Assembly (NCBI RefSeq): GCF_042477335.2
Contig: NC_091247.1
Location: 37,003,501-37,067,500, forward strand
DNA length: 64,000 nucleotides
Reading direction: 5' to 3'
From: Ovis canadensis
Taxonomy: Eukaryota > Chordata > Mammalia > Artiodactyla > Bovidae
A model generated the notes under the pieces. It was not told the DNA's origin, did not search any database, and saw nothing but the letters and a program-made list of their open reading frames with translations. Of this stretch, positions 1 to 12,745 are shown piece after piece (the stretch's first letter is position 1; each line of letters begins with the position of its first letter). The translations under genes and the position numbers were made by a program.

Positions 1-414
1 TCAACTGTATCCACAACACGAGAGGCCTGCAGGAAACCTGATTAAACAAGGACAAGATGTTTTCGATTACCTATGACTTACCTTATATGGTTGCTTTGAG
101 GGTGACAAGAAGTCAAATATATGGACATATAATTGGCTTCACAAAAACTCTTCCTACCCTGACTCCTTAAAGTTACTACTCCCTTACTCTATGTTCCTCT
201 AAACATATAAAGTTTGGGTTACTTGTTTGTTATATTTTACCAGTTGCCTTTCATGTTGGTGATCTGCTCATGTTTATGTCTTACTTCTCAATTAGGTTGT
301 AAACACTTCGAGGCAGATGCAGGCACAATGCTCTATTAATGTTAACATACCCCTGGTGACTAGGACAGAATCTCAACAGAAGCTCAAAGAGAAGTAGCAT
401 TTTTACGCCTGTAT

Positions 415-620
415 TTGTAGGTACTTGATAAACATTTTGCTAAATGTTTTATATGCATTATCTCATTTGATCCCTATAACCACAATCCTATAAGCTGGGT
501 ATTACCTTGAGGAAACTGAAATTCAGCCTCACATATATGTGGGAACTGAAACAAACCCAGGCCTTTGTGTGATACCAAAATCCCTGCTCTCAGCTAGTGT
601 GATACAGTGTAGGACATCTA
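415..620 (+). mobile_element. MIR SINE fossil
   Basis: TTATCTCATTTGATCCC, GAGGAAACTGAAATTCAG and AAACCCAGGC in MIR order. Confidence 0.65.
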
Positions 621-835
621 CATTCACTGTATCAAAGTGGCACTGCTTCTGACAAGCCCTTCTGTGAGAACTGGCTGTGGCAAGTGTTTAATACAGTAAG
701 TGCTCAAAAACTAACAGCTACTTTCAATATTCAACATTATGTTTTAAAACTCCTGGTCTTGCCATACATTGACATGTATTGTAAAGTAAAATAAAGTAAA
801 AATAAAATTTAAAACTCCTGGTCATATGTAGCATT

Positions 836-935
836 TGATTTGTTTGTTTCTCAAAACAACCTTTGGGGTATAGAACCCCCATTATTATCTTTAATGTTAC
901 AGGTGAAGAAACTGAGGCTTAGGGGTATGAAGGAG
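836..935 (+). mobile_element. MIR SINE fragment
   Basis: TCTCAAAACAACC, ATTATTATC and GTGAAGAAACTGAGGC match the MIR core-to-tail region. Confidence 0.55.
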
Positions 936-1018
936 CCCGGGCATCTCCTCCTGTTCATCCCTCTTTCCGCTCTGCTACTCCTTCACTTATGTCACACTCC
1001 ATCCAGTCTGGAACAATC

Positions 1019-1385
1019 TCAGTTCAGTTCAGTTGCTCAGTCATATCCAACTCTTTGTGACCCCTTTGACTGCAGCACGCCAGGCTTCCCTGTCCATCAC
1101 TAACTCCCGAAGCTTGCTCAAACTCATGTCCATTGAGTCGGTGATGCCATCCAACCATCTCATCCTCTGTCATCCCCTTCTCCTTCTGCCTTCAATCTTT
1201 CCCAGCATCAGGGTCTTTTCCAGTGAGTCAGTTCTTTGCATCAGGTGGCGAAAGTATTGGAGTTTCAGCTTCAGCATCAGTCCTTCCAATGAATATTCAG
1301 GACTGATTTCCTTTAGGATGGACTGATTGGATCTCCTTACAGTCCAAACACCACAGTTCAAAAGCATCGATTCTTCAGCCCTACA
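1019..1385 (-). mobile_element. BovB LINE 3' fragment
   Basis: Starts with the reverse-complement BovB tail (CAGTTCAGTTCAG) and runs back through the C-terminal coding region. The copy is old, with several mismatches, and loses similarity near 1385. Confidence 0.9.
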
Positions 1386-2310
1386 ATTCTGGGCTGTTCC
1401 CAACTCATGCCCTACCAGACTCCCACTTCTAAAGCACAAGAGCAAAGACCTTCCTCCAGCTACAAGGAGTCTAAGAAAAAGCAGGTACAACTTCTTCAGG
1501 TATCAAATTCCTAATCTTTACAGGACAGAGAGTAGCTCTGGCATCTGAGCTGAGGCACCTTCTCTGATGCCTCTCCAGAACTTTCTCCTCACAACCGTCT
1601 CATCTCCAACTTCTCTAACCCCACTCCAGGCTCACACTCTGGAGACTTCTTTTGACTTACTCCCCTGAGTTCAAAGGACTTGGGATCCAGTATGGGAAAA
1701 GAGTGCCTTCTGATTGGGCTCTTCCAGGAGCAAACCTGTCCACTTGGGTTTAATCCCCCTGCATGATCAGCTCTAGGGAAAGGCTGCTATTTGAATTCAT
1801 CATTCTGGGTCTGAAAAATTGATCCACACTCCTCAAACTTTTATTTTTAATAGGATTTTTTTTCCAAGCCAAATTTTTCCAGAGCCCATAATAAAAGAGA
1901 TAAAAGTGGTAACAGTTTCTTTAGACAGTTTAAAGTTATTCCATGCGCAGAATCAAATGTATCACTTTTTAGGGAAACTGGAGAGCTAGGGCTCTCCAAC
2001 AGTTTGAAAAGCCCCTAGATCACTGGGCCACTGGGCACCTGCCCAGCACCACCATCCTCTGGGTTAATGAGTATGACTTGTGAAGAGCAGTGTGTTAATG
2101 CTTAACTCAAATAAGGTTTTGAAGGCAAGGGGGATGGGCAGTGTCAGTAGCATAATTTATGGGCCTCATGCATTCATTATTAATATTTACTGAGATTTAA
2201 AGGGAGGGGGCAGATGCTTAAAGAGAAAACCAGAGTTGCTCATATACTCCTTTCTCCATGAAAGAAAAACAAAATTCCCTGGACTCACAAAACCCTTGTC
2301 AAACTTAAAA
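1386..2310. other. Intergenic, nothing recognised
   Basis: AT-rich to balanced sequence without a clear repeat or exon. Short open frames only. Confidence 0.6.
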
Positions 2311-2720
2311 AAAAAAAAATTTACAACCTAAAAGTTGAGAGTTATGTTTTATTTGGTGGGAATTTTTAGGACTTCAAGCCAGGAGACAGCATCTGAAATA
2401 ACCCTGAGAGAACTGCTCCAAAAAAAGGGTAGAGGGACAAGTAGCCAGTTTATATAGAAGTTTGCAACAAAGGGCAGGTAGTCTGAACATCAAAAAATTA
2501 TTGTTAGTTAAAGAAAACCAGACATCTCAAGTTAAGGAATTTAGTGCTTTTGTATGTATGAGAAGATGCAAGAGTCTGGGCTCACTGAAATCATTCCTTT
2601 CACATGCATCTCAGTTACCTGGGGCCAGTATCCTGTGTTTTTCTCGTCATGGGCTCCCTTGGAGCTCACCATAGGGAGTGGCTGCAGTCTGGTGGCTGCT
2701 AGATCACAGGTATTCTTCTC
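2311..2720 (+). repeat. Ruminant LTR-like repeat, copy 1
   Basis: The block AGACATCTCAAGTTAAGGAA, AAGATGCAAGAGTCTGGGC and GGGCCAGTATCCTG also occurs at 11.76-11.95 kb. The upstream part, AGCCAGGAGACAGCATCTG, adds to the LTR-like look. It is probably a decayed endogenous retroviral LTR, with no coding part. Confidence 0.45.
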
Positions 2721-4110
2721 CTTCCTGAGTGCCCTTAGGGCTCACCAACTCATACTGGAGGGCTGCAATCACTGATAACTGTGACATCCGTGTTACAGGA
2801 AGGACTGGCAGGGAAGATTCCATTTCTCCATTTACGTTGTGAATCCGCTTAAATTCAGTTGTAACCCACCCCAAGATGATGCCATTCTCCCCTCCCATCC
2901 CTTCCCCTTCTCCCCCCTGCCAGCTTCAGCACTACTGTGTTCTTTTCTCAGAATACAAATTGAGCTTGCAGGAGGATGAGCAAGGCTCATGGCAAGTGTG
3001 ATCTCTGCAAGTGGGATGAGTCATCAGCCTCCAGAGGGGCCTCTCTCCCCCGGCTTGCCAGCTTGTCTTCAGCCAGTCACCAGGGCCTGCTTACACATAC
3101 CGGAAGGGATGTCTCCTGTACCATGTGGCTCTCTCACTCAGAGAACCAGTAATTGTAGTTAAATCGACCCAGAAGATGTTCTGTTCCCTGCGTTTATTTT
3201 CTCTAACTCCAGTTAGCTTTTTTCCTCCTTTCTGTTCACAGTGGGCATGTTATTCAGATGAGATGGTAAAAGTAGACCCACTCTGCAGTAGAACAGCAAG
3301 CCTGTCTTCCCATTCTGAATTCTAAATGCTTGAAGGATTTTGAGCTGAACCTGATTATTTTTGCTTTTTTACCACTTGCCGTTTCACACTGATCTGTTTA
3401 TTCCAGTCTGTCTTGCAAACAAATATACTTCACTTCTCTTTCTCTCTTAATCCTCTGGCCCTTAGTTTTCCCGCATGGTTTTCCCCCACACTTCCCAAAG
3501 GCCTATTAAGTGATAGTCACAGTCTTTCTTCAGACAAGGAGGACAGGCTGCCATCTAGTGTCCAAAAAGGGACATGCGGACATGAAAGAAGTTAGCCAAC
3601 TTCTGCAAAAGTGCATTGCTCTGCCAATATCTGGGAACAAGGATAAAAGTTTGTCACAGAGACAGGCTGTATTCATTAAGCGCTAAAGAAATGGTATGCA
3701 TTTGAGAAAAAACATTCTTCTGCCCTCTCCTGTTATAGAGTTACCAAACATCCCAGTTTGCTCAGAGACCTAAGACACAGAACTTTTCGTGCTAAAATCA
3801 GGAAAGTCCTGGGCAAACTGACCATCTGGTCACCCTATCTGGAGAGATGAAATGGCCCTTGAGTCAGAAACTGGAAAAAAGAAGAGACTTTGGGCGTTTG
3901 ACTGAGGAGAGAAGACTCAGCTTGAGAAAGAGAATTTTTGCTTTTATAGAAGAGACTTTGTGGATGTCACAGGGGAGAGGTTCAACCAAAGAGCAGAAAA
4001 ATTACCTGACGCACTAGCAAGAAATATCTGGGATCAGGAGACTAGACTGAACTCAGGGGATTCTCTGGGGTCCTCCAGACTGAAGAATCTCAGTTAAAAT
4101 CATCAGTCTC
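2721..4110. other. Intergenic, one possible old repeat
   Basis: 3738-3838 (CCAAACATCCCAGTTTGC to GACCATCTGGTCACCCTA) looks like an old interspersed repeat that I cannot name. Nothing else is supported. Confidence 0.5.
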
Positions 4111-4128
4111 CAACCTGGATAAATGGTG

Positions 4129-4312
4129 GTGGTTTAGTTGCTAAGTTATGTCTTACCCTTGCAACCCCATGGACAGTAGCCTGCCAGATTCCTCTGTCCA
4201 TGGGATTCTCCAGGCAAGAATACTGGAGAGGGTTGCCATTTCCTTCTCCAGGGATTAAACCTGGGTCTCCTGCATTGCAGACAGATTCTTAACCAACTGA
4301 GCTACAAGGGAA
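4129..4312 (-). mobile_element. Bov-tA SINE
   Basis: A tRNA-derived head lies on the - strand. Flanks AACCTGGATAAATGGTGG (4111) and AACCTGGACAAAGGTGG (4313) are imperfect target copies. Confidence 0.9.
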
Positions 4313-4350
4313 ACCTGGACAAAGGTGGATCCTATATTGCCCTTACACAC

Positions 4351-7063
4351 TTGGACTGGAATGGGTGAATTTAACTCAGATGACCATTATATCTACTACT
4401 GCGCGCAGGAATCCCTTGGAAGAAATGGAGTAGCCATCATGATCAACAAAAGAGTCCGAAATGCAGTACTTGGATGCAATCTCAAAAACGACAGAATGAT
4501 CTCTGTTTGTTTCCAAGGCAAACCATTCAATATCACAGTAATCCAAGTCTATGCCCCAACCAGTAACACTGAAGAAGCTGAAGTTGAATGGTTCTATGAA
4601 GACCTGCAAGACCTTTTAGAACTAACACCCAAAAAAGATGTCCTTTTCATTATAGGGGACTGGAATGCAAAAGTAGGAAGTCAAGAAACACCTGGAGTAA
4701 CAGACAAATTTGGTTTTAGAATATGGAATGAAGCAGGTCAAAGGCTAATAGAGTTTTGCCAAGAGAACTCACTGGTCATAGCAAACACCCTCTTCCAACA
4801 ACACAAGATAGCTACACATGGATATCACCAGATGGTCAACACTGAAATCAGATTGATTATATTCTTTGTAGCAAAAGATGGAGAAGCTCTATACAGTCAG
4901 CAAAAACAAGACCAGGAGCTGACTGTGGCTCAGATCATGAACTCCTTATTGCCAAATTCAGACTTAAATTGAAGAAAGTAGGGAAAACCGCTAAACCATT
5001 TAGGTATGACCTAAATCAAATCCCTTATGATTATACAGTGGAAGTGAGAAATAGATTTAAGGGCCTAGATTTGATAGATAGAGTGCCTGATGAACTATGG
5101 AATGAGGTTCATGACATTGTACAGGAGACAGGGATCAAGACCATCCTCATGGAAAAGAAATGCAAAAAAGCAAAATGGCTGTCCGGGGAGGCCTTACAAA
5201 TAGCTGTGAAAGGAAGAGAAGTGAAAAGCAAAGGAGAAAAGCATCTGAATGTAGAGTTCCAAAGAATAACAAGAAGAGGTAAGAAAGCCTTCCGGAGTGA
5301 TCAATGCAAAGAAACAGAGGAAAACAACAGAATGGGAAAGACTAGAGATCTCTTCAAGAAAATTAGAGATACCAAGGGAACATTTCATGCAAAGCTGGGC
5401 TCGATAAAGGACAGAAATGGTATGGACCTAACAGAAGCAGAAGATATTAAGAAGAGGTGGCAAGAACACAGAACTGTACAAAAAAGATCTTCACAACCAA
5501 GATAATCATGATGGTGTAATCACTCACCTAGAGCCAGACATCCTGGAACGTGAGTCAAGTGGGCCTTAGAAAGCATCACTATGAACAAAGCTAGTGGAGG
5601 TGATGGAATTCCAGTGGAGCTATTTCAAATCCTGAAAGATGATGCTGTGAAAATGCTGCACTCAGTATGCCAGCAAATTTGGAAAACTCAGCAATGGCCA
5701 CAGGACCGGAAAAGGTCAGTGTTCATTCCAATCTCAAAGAAAAGCATTGCCAAAGAATGCTCAAACTACCACACAATTGCACTCATCTCACACGCTAGTA
5801 AAGTAATGCTTAAAATTCTCCAAGCCAGGCTTCAGCAATACGTGAACCGTGAACTTCCTAATGTTCAAGCTGGTTTAGAAAAGGCAGAGGAACCAGAGAT
5901 CAAATTGCCAACATCCACTGGATCATGGCAAATGCAAGAGAGTTCCAGAAAAACATCTATTTCTGCTTTATTGACTATGCCAAAGCCTTTGACTGTGTGG
6001 ATCACAATAAACTGTGGAAAATTCTGAAAGAGATGGGAATACCAGACAACCTAACCTGCCTCTTGAGAAACCTATATGCAGGTCAGGAAGCAACAGTTAG
6101 AACTGGACATGGAACAACAGACTAGTTCCAAATAGGAAAAGGAGTATGTCAAGGCTGTATATTGTCAAGCTGCTTATTTAACTTCTATGCAGAGTACATT
6201 ATGAGAAATGCTGGACTGGAAGAAACACAAGCTGGAATCAAGATTGCTGGGAGGAATTTGGATATATAACCTCAGATATGCAGATGACACCACCCTTATA
6301 GCAGAAAGTGAAGAGGAACTAAAAAGCCTCTTGATGAAAGTAAAAGAGGAGAGTGAAAAAGTTGGCCTAAAGCTCAACATTCAGAAAACGAAGATCATGG
6401 CATCCGGTCCCATCACTTCATGGGAAATAGATGGGGAGACAGTGGAAACAGTGTCAGACTTTATTTTTTTGGGCTACAAAATCACTGCAGATGGTGACTG
6501 CAGCCATGAAATTAAAAGACGCTTACTCCTTGGAAGGAAAGTTATAACCAACCTAGATAGCATATTGAAAAGCAGAGACATTACTTTGCCAACAAAGGTT
6601 CATCTAGTCAAGGCTTATGGTTTTTCCAGTAATGTATGGATGTGAGAGTTGGACTGTGAAGAAGGCTGAGCACCAAAGAATTGATGCTTTTGAACTGTGG
6701 TGTTGGAGAAGACTCTTGAGAGTACCTTGGACTGCAAGGAGATCCAACCAGTCCATTCTAAAGGAGATCGGTCCTGGGTGTTCTTTGGAAGGACTGATGC
6801 TAAAGCTGAAACTCCAGTACTTTGGCCACCTCATGCGAAGGGTTGACTCATTGGAAAAGACTCTGATGCTGGGAGGGATTGGGGGCAGGAGGAAAAGGGG
6901 ACAGCAGAGGATGAGATGGCTGGATGGCATCACTGACCTGATAGATGTGAGTTTGAGTGAACTCCAGGAGTTGGTGATGGAGAGAGGCCTGGCGTGCTGC
7001 GATTCATGGGGTCTCAAAGAATCAGACATGACTGAGCGACTGAACTGACTGACTGACTGACTT
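4351..7063 (+). mobile_element. BovB (RTE-clade) LINE, 5'-truncated, decayed
   Basis: This is the longest BovB here, about 2.7 kb, in + orientation. Broken frames follow the element's order. An endonuclease part (to about 4970) has VYAPTSN and GDWNAKVGSQE. A linker follows (4969-5505). Reverse transcriptase comes next (about 5581-6645), with YAKAFDCVDHNKLW, GCILS and NLRYADDTTL (the YADD catalytic box is intact). The C-terminal region (6617-7048) ends in SDMTERLN. A tail of CTGA repeats ends near 7063. A frameshift lies near 5466 and a TGG-to-TAG stop at about 6123, so no protein can be made. Confidence 0.95.
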
Positions 7064-7104
7064 GGAATTGTTGATCTGAGCTGTATATTGTTGGTGTAAA
7101 TCCC

Positions 7105-7108
<4 letters not shown>

Positions 7109-7135
<27 letters not shown>
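7109..7135. repeat. (TG)n microsatellite
   Basis: About 13 uninterrupted TG units at the junction of a BovB tail region and a Bov-tA. Confidence 0.95.
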
Positions 7136-7137
7136 TT

Positions 7138-7348
7138 GTATGCTCAGCTGTGTCTGACTCTTTTGTGATCCCATGGACTGTAGCCCCCCGGGCTCCTCCG
7201 TTCAGGGAATTTTCCAGGCAAGAATACTGGAATGGGTTGCCATTTCCTCCTCCAGGGGATCTTCCTGATCCAGGGATCAAACCTGCGTCTCCCACATCTC
7301 CTGCATTGGCAGGCAGATTCTTTACCACTGCGCCACCTTGGAAGCCCA
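7138..7348 (-). mobile_element. Bov-tA SINE next to a (TG)n tract
   Basis: It contains the reverse complement of GGGTTTGATCCCTGGATC and of the CAGGAGATGTGGGAG arm. It follows the microsatellite at 7109-7135. Confidence 0.9.
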
Positions 7349-7459
7349 TAAATTCCTAATATAATTTTAATGCATCAAGTAAATGCATTCAAGTAATTCA
7401 AGAAGTAAACCAGAACTGGTGCTTTATTGACCATTTGGGAATCCCTCAGTAAGCATGTG

Positions 7460-7875
7460 GACTTCAGGATAGTCATGGACCAAATGTTTGCTTCCTCTAA
7501 GATTCATATCTGGTTTCATTCTCAATGGGATGGTATTTGGAGGTGAGGCCTTTAGAAGATGATTGTTTCAATGAGATTATGAAAATAGAGTCCCCTTCCT
7601 GGCATTAGGGTCCTTAAAGAAAAGAAAGAGATTCTTTTCCACCCCAAAGGAAGAGCTCTCTCTATCCACCCCACCCCCAGGCCATGTGAGGACACAGCAA
7701 GAAGACAAGAAGGCAGTTGACTGCAAGCCAGGAAAAAGAACTGTCACCAGAACCTGACCATACTAGCTAGCATCCTGACCTCAAACTTTCCAGCTGCCAG
7801 AACTGTGAGAAACAAATGTCTGTTGTTTAAGCCACCCAACCTATGGTATTTTGTTATATCAGCCAGAGGTGACCG
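7460..7875 (+). mobile_element. MLT1-like (ERVL-MaLR) solo LTR fossil
   Basis: It follows the MLT1A-type order: GGACCAAATGTTTGC, GGTGAGGCCTTTAGAAGATGATT, CCATGTGAGGACACAGCAAG, CAGAACTGTGAGAAACAAATG and TTTAAGCCACCCAACC. No internal genes are present. Confidence 0.75.
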
Positions 7876-9019
7876 AGACAGAAGTCAATCTGGGCTCAAA
7901 CTATGATTCTGCCATTAACCAGCAGTATGACACTGAGCAGGTGACAACTGTTCTGAAGCTCCTCTCAATGGGCTGTTGTGCAGATTGGATGGAGCATGCA
8001 CATATCGTACTCAGCCAGCATTTGGTCAGCACTGAGTAAACCTTATTGTCTACCAAGCATCCCAGAGTCACTTCCCAGACCTGAAGCCAGAGTCTGAGGT
8101 TTTTTTCCCTTTTTTCCAGCAAACCTCAGATTAAGCCTGCATTTCTTTCTATTTGAAGTTTTCAGCAACTTCTTTACATCTTGATTTTCTTCCCAAATAG
8201 TATCTATTCCCCCTCCCCATGACTGGCTGCAGAGTGGAGATAATAATAGCATTTGTGGGGATTAAATGAGATAATTCATAGAAAGAGCCTAGAGCAGAGC
8301 CTGAGGCTAAGAGCTTAAAAATACTCCTGTCATTGTTACTGTATCTGGCCTTTCCCCTTCCCAGCCATAGGCCCTGTTCATTTCAGCAATTGCCAGAAAT
8401 AAAGAAAACAAAGTTTTCTTAGAGATCCCCTAAGTTGCAGCTTCAAAGGCCTTCCTGGTTCAGCTGTTCATCCATTTCACTCAGCAAAGATTTGTGTGTC
8501 CTGTGCCAGACAATGGGTGAGGCAGGAAGACCACAGAATAAACACAGCCCCTGCCTTCAGGAAGACTGGTCATTAAAGGCAAATTACTGTGTGATGCAAG
8601 AGACAGGGGGACTTGGAAAGAACTTGGAACACATGAACCTGTGTCCCAGGTAGGATCTCCTATGGCAGTGATACTCAAACTGACACGTGAAAGATGAGGA
8701 TAAGAATGAGAAAAGGGCAGTGGGAAAGGTGAAAAGAATTCCCAGCCTCGAGAGAGAAGTCAGGACGGCTGATATCAGGGCTCAGAGAAGGAGAGAAGAC
8801 AGAATAGGGTGGTGTGGAGTGACGCTACAGAGAGAAGAGGCAGGAGCTAGAAAGCACAGGACCTTAATAAGGACATTGGACTTCCTTCTGAGGGTGATGG
8901 GGAGCCCCAGAAGAGCTGGAAGTAAATGATCAGCTTTTAATTTGGAACATTTGCTTTTATTCCTAAGGATAAAACTGAGCAAACATCATCTACCTCTTCT
9001 GTTCACTGAATTTTTCAGA
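7876..9019. other. Intergenic, mostly unique
   Basis: Only a weak MIR-like stretch near 8255-8340 is visible. Confidence 0.5.
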
Positions 9020-9029
9020 GGCATATAGT

Positions 9030-10411
9030 CCAGTTCAGTTCAGTCGCTCAGTCGTGTCCAACTCTTTGCAACCCCATGAATCGCAGCACGCCAGGCCTCC
9101 CTGTCCATCACCAACTCCCAGAGTTCACTCAGACTCACGTCCATCGAGTCAATGATGCCATCCAGCCATCTCATCCTCTGTTGTCCCCTTCTCCTCCTGC
9201 CCCCAATCCCTCCCAGCATCAGAATCTTTTCCAATGAGTCAACTCTTCTCATGAGGTGGCCAAAGTACTGGAGTTTCAGCTTTAGCATCATTCCTGCTAA
9301 AGATATCCCAGGGCTGATCTCCTTCAGAATGGACTGGTTGGAACTCCTTGCAGTCCAAGGGACTCTCAAGAGTCTTCTCCAACACCACAGTTCAAAAGCG
9401 TCAGTTCTTCAGCGCTCAGCTTTCTTCACAGTCCAACTCTCCATTCCTTACATGACCACAGGAAAAATCATAGCCTTGACTAGACAGACCTTAGTCGGCA
9501 AAGTAATGTCTCTGCTTTTGAATATGCTGTCTAGGTTGGTTATAACTTTTCTTCCAAGGAGTAAGCGTCTTTTAATTTCATGGCTGCAGTCACCATCTGC
9601 AGTGATTTTGGATCCCCCCAAAATAAAGTCTGACACTGTTTCCACTGTTTCCCCATCTATTTCCCATGAAGTGATGGGACCAGATGCCATGATCTTCGTT
9701 TTCTGAATGTTGAGCTTTAAGCCAACTTTTTCACTCTTCTCTTTCACTTTCATCAAGAGGCTTTTTAGTTCCTCTTCACTTTCTGCCATAAGGGTGGTGT
9801 CATCTGCATATCTGAGGTTATTAATATTTCTCCCAGAATCTTGACTCCAGCTTGTGTTTCTTCCAGTCCAGCATTTCTCATGATGTACTCTGCATAGAAG
9901 TTAAATAAGCAGGGTGACAATATACAGCCTTGATGTACTCCTTTTCCTATTTGGAACCAGTCTGTTGTTCCATGTCCAGTTCTAACTGTTGCTTCCTGAC
10001 CTGCATACAGAGTTCTCAAGAGGCAGGTCAGATGGTCTGGTATTCCCATCTCTTTCAGAATTTTCCACAGTTTATTGTGATCCACACAGTCAAAGGCTTT
10101 GGCATAGTCAATAAAGCAGAAATAGATGTTTTTCTGGAACTCTCTTGCATTTGCCATGATCCAGTGGATGTTGGCAATTTGATCTCTGGTTCCTCTGCCT
10201 TTTCTAAAACCAGCTTGAACATCAGGAAGTTCATGGTTCACGTATTGCCGAAGCCTGGCTTGGAGAATTTTAAGCATTACTTTACTAGCATGTGAGATGA
10301 GTGCAATTGTGCGGTAGTTTGAGCATTCTTTGGCATTGCCTTGCTTTGGAATTGGAATGAAAACTGACCTTTTCCAGTTCTGTGGCCACTGCTGAGTTTT
10401 CCAAATTTTCT
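9030..10411 (-). mobile_element. BovB LINE, 5'-truncated, with target-site duplication
   Basis: About 1.38 kb on the - strand covers the reverse transcriptase and C-terminal region. The reverse-complement tail begins at 9031. GGCATATAGT is exact at 9020-9029 and 10412-10421, giving the insertion limits. The frame 9765-10411 retains YAKAFDCVDHNKLW and GVHQGCILSPCLF, but frameshifts separate it from the downstream C-terminal part. Confidence 0.95.
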
Positions 10412-10858
10412 GGCATATAGTTAGGGTGGGACCATTGGTAAGAAATACAGACCATTCAGACAAATAAATCTCATCCCAGAAGACTTCCAGACTAGGAAAC
10501 CAGACTCTCATAGAGCCTATCAGGCAAGGTTGCACATTTCTTCCCAGCAACTCACGAAAGTGAGCAAGAGCATCAATGTGGAGCTCTGCCCCCAAGCCCC
10601 AGATGGTGAGGGCTGGTGGGGATGTATCAGTGAGCCAGCTGCAGGGCCTACACATGCCTCCTTTTTCTTTTTATAGCTAATCTTACTGCTAGTTTTTACA
10701 GTTACTTGACAAACCCAGCTTATTCTAACCCCTATGTGTTTCTGAAACCCCTACCTTCTGTATCAGTTGATCTGTCATGATTTAACAAAAATAGCCTCAG
10801 TGCTTTTGAATGTGGGTGGATGGATGGGGTGGGAGTATAGAGAAGTTGTATATAAAAA

Positions 10859-10882
10859 GAGAGAGAGAGAGAGAGAGAGAGA
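10859..10882. repeat. (GA)n microsatellite
   Basis: Twelve GA units followed by GATCTCTTTTC. Confidence 0.95.
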
Positions 10883-11227
10883 TCTCTTTTCAGTCTTCAC
10901 AGAACTTACAATCTTGTTTTGGGACAGAGTCGGGTGAATTCAGTAGGAGAGTAGAACAGTGATAATGATAGGGACAAAGTAGGTGATTAAACAGTTAATC
11001 CCACTAAGGAATCATAAGTAAAGAAAACGTATGGGAGATTCCTTAAAGTTAATGGTCACTCAAGAAAGCAGGTTTGCTTAACCACAAAACCAGGCAGGCT
11101 TGCTTAGCAACAAAACTGTGCCACAGAAACATGGGACAGACCCCAAGCAATAGTGGAATGAGACCCACATCCTGCCCAGTGGGGTCAGTAAGTTAATGAT
11201 TCCTAGGACATGTTACTCTGTACACAC

Positions 11228-11229
<2 letters not shown>

Positions 11230-11258
<29 letters not shown>

Positions 11259-11261
11259 TAT
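11230..11261. repeat. A-run and (TA)n microsatellite
   Basis: An A11 run passes directly into about ten TA units. Confidence 0.93.
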
Positions 11262-11579
11262 GGAAAAGGTGACATTATACTGAAACGTGAGATGATTTAT
11301 CATTCTTTAGTACATGTTACCACCTTTTTACTCATTTTCATTTGTCATGACAATCCTAGTTTGACCAAGTAGGGACAAGAAAACTATCCCACTTGATATG
11401 GAAGAGGAACTGATGATAGAAGCTTGATGTCTACTCAAGAATGAGGAAGAGAGTAGTCTTCTCCCCCTCTCCACTCTCCCTTTGATTATAAATATAGCCC
11501 ACTAAGTTCTTGGGGTGGCATCCTCTTGCCCACCTGCTTGTAAATCTCACAAACATCCTATTCTAATAAATCGCTTCTT

Positions 11580-11756
11580 GGGCCTTCTGTGGAAGTTCAG
11601 TGGTTAAGACACCAGACTTATATTGCAGAGGGCATGGGTTTGAGACCTGGTTGGGGCACTACGATCCCACGTGTCTTGCTGCCAGAAAACCAAAACATAA
11701 AACAGAAGCAATATTATAACAAATTCAATAAAGACTTTAAAATGGTTCACATCTAA
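11580..11756 (+). mobile_element. CHR-type SINE
   Basis: A tRNA-like head (GTTCAGTGGTTAAGAC, GGTTTGAGACCTGGT) is followed by AAAACATAAAAC and an AATAAAGACTTT tail. Confidence 0.8.
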
Positions 11757-12005
11757 AAAGTCTTCCCAAAAAAAGATTACTGTTAATTAAAGAAAAACCA
11801 GACATCTCCAGTTAATGAAGTTAGCGCTTTTCTATGTATTGGAAGATGCAAGAGTCTGGACTCAGAAATCATCCCTTTGATATGCACCTTAACTATCTAG
11901 GGCCAGTATCCTGCTTTTCTGCGTCCTGAATCCACTCAGGATACACATTTACAGATGGGAGTGGGGCACCAGTGGCTGATGGCTTGATGACTGCAGCACC
12001 CTCTG
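11757..12005 (+). repeat. Ruminant LTR-like repeat, copy 2
   Basis: It aligns with 2490-2720, starting at GATTACTGTTAATTAAAG. The first ~180 bp seen in copy 1 are missing. Confidence 0.45.
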
Positions 12006-12544
12006 TTACTGATTTGGCAGGTACCACTTTTCATCCACACTTTACAAAAGGAATTACTACAATATTTACTTATATAAGTACTTTCCCTAAACCACTTAAA
12101 ATAGGCTTCAACTTGAAAAACATTGATTTAGAATCAACATTTCAGAAACTCATCTAGTACATAAGTGAAATCATTTCTACAAAAGAGGGCAGAGTATATA
12201 AATTGTGTCTATTCTTGGAACCTTTTAACACTTTGCCCACTGACAGCTGGCTTCACTTTTGAACAATCTTTTTCTCCTGTTTATTTTCTCTTTTTAAAAG
12301 GGCTTTCTCCTATTTACGCCTGTATGTTTTTGCAAAATTTTTTAGAAAATGCTGAAAAGTATAGAAGAAAACAAAATCACCTATACCCCTAGCATTTTGG
12401 AGATAACCGAAGTAAATATTTCTAAATATTTTCCTTTAAATTCTTTTTTAAAATTGAAATTGCACTTGACAGTTTCGTTTTGTACAGAGCATTTAGAGTG
12501 AATGTGCTACATAATAACAGCTCTATTGAGCTGAATGAGACCCT

Positions 12545-12745
12545 AGTGAACAGGAGGCAGATGGCACAGAATGGTGGAAAAAGCCCAAGAGTTCGATTCT
12601 GACTTTGCTTTCTGGTAACTTGTAGATTTGGGGCAAGTTATTTAGCCATATAATAATTCTTACCACATTGAGTAGTTGTGAGCATTCAATAAAATAAAAT
12701 ATGTAAAATAACAGAAAAGTGGTGATGCTCAATAAATTAGAGTCA
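12545..12745 (+). mobile_element. MIR SINE fossil
   Basis: AAGAGTTCGATTCTGACTTTGC, GGGCAAGTTATTTAGCC and AGTAGTTGTGAGCATTC are in MIR order. Confidence 0.6.

Larger units (their letters stand above)
10422..11579. other. Intergenic with two microsatellites
   Basis: No exon or complete repeat is recognised apart from the GA and TA tracts. Confidence 0.6.

Noticed and set aside
4128-4312. tRNA gene suggested by tRNA-like arms
   Set aside because: The arms belong to Bov-tA SINEs, which derive from tRNA, have diverged arms and carry a Bov-A body. The same applies to the other SINEs.
4325-7048. Series of large frames as a functional retroelement
   Set aside because: A frameshift near 5466 and a stop near 6123 break the order, and the 5' end is missing.
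9765-10655. 296-codon - strand frame as a host gene
   Set aside because: Everything after the first ~75 codons is BovB reverse transcriptase. The start is chance read-through from flanking DNA.
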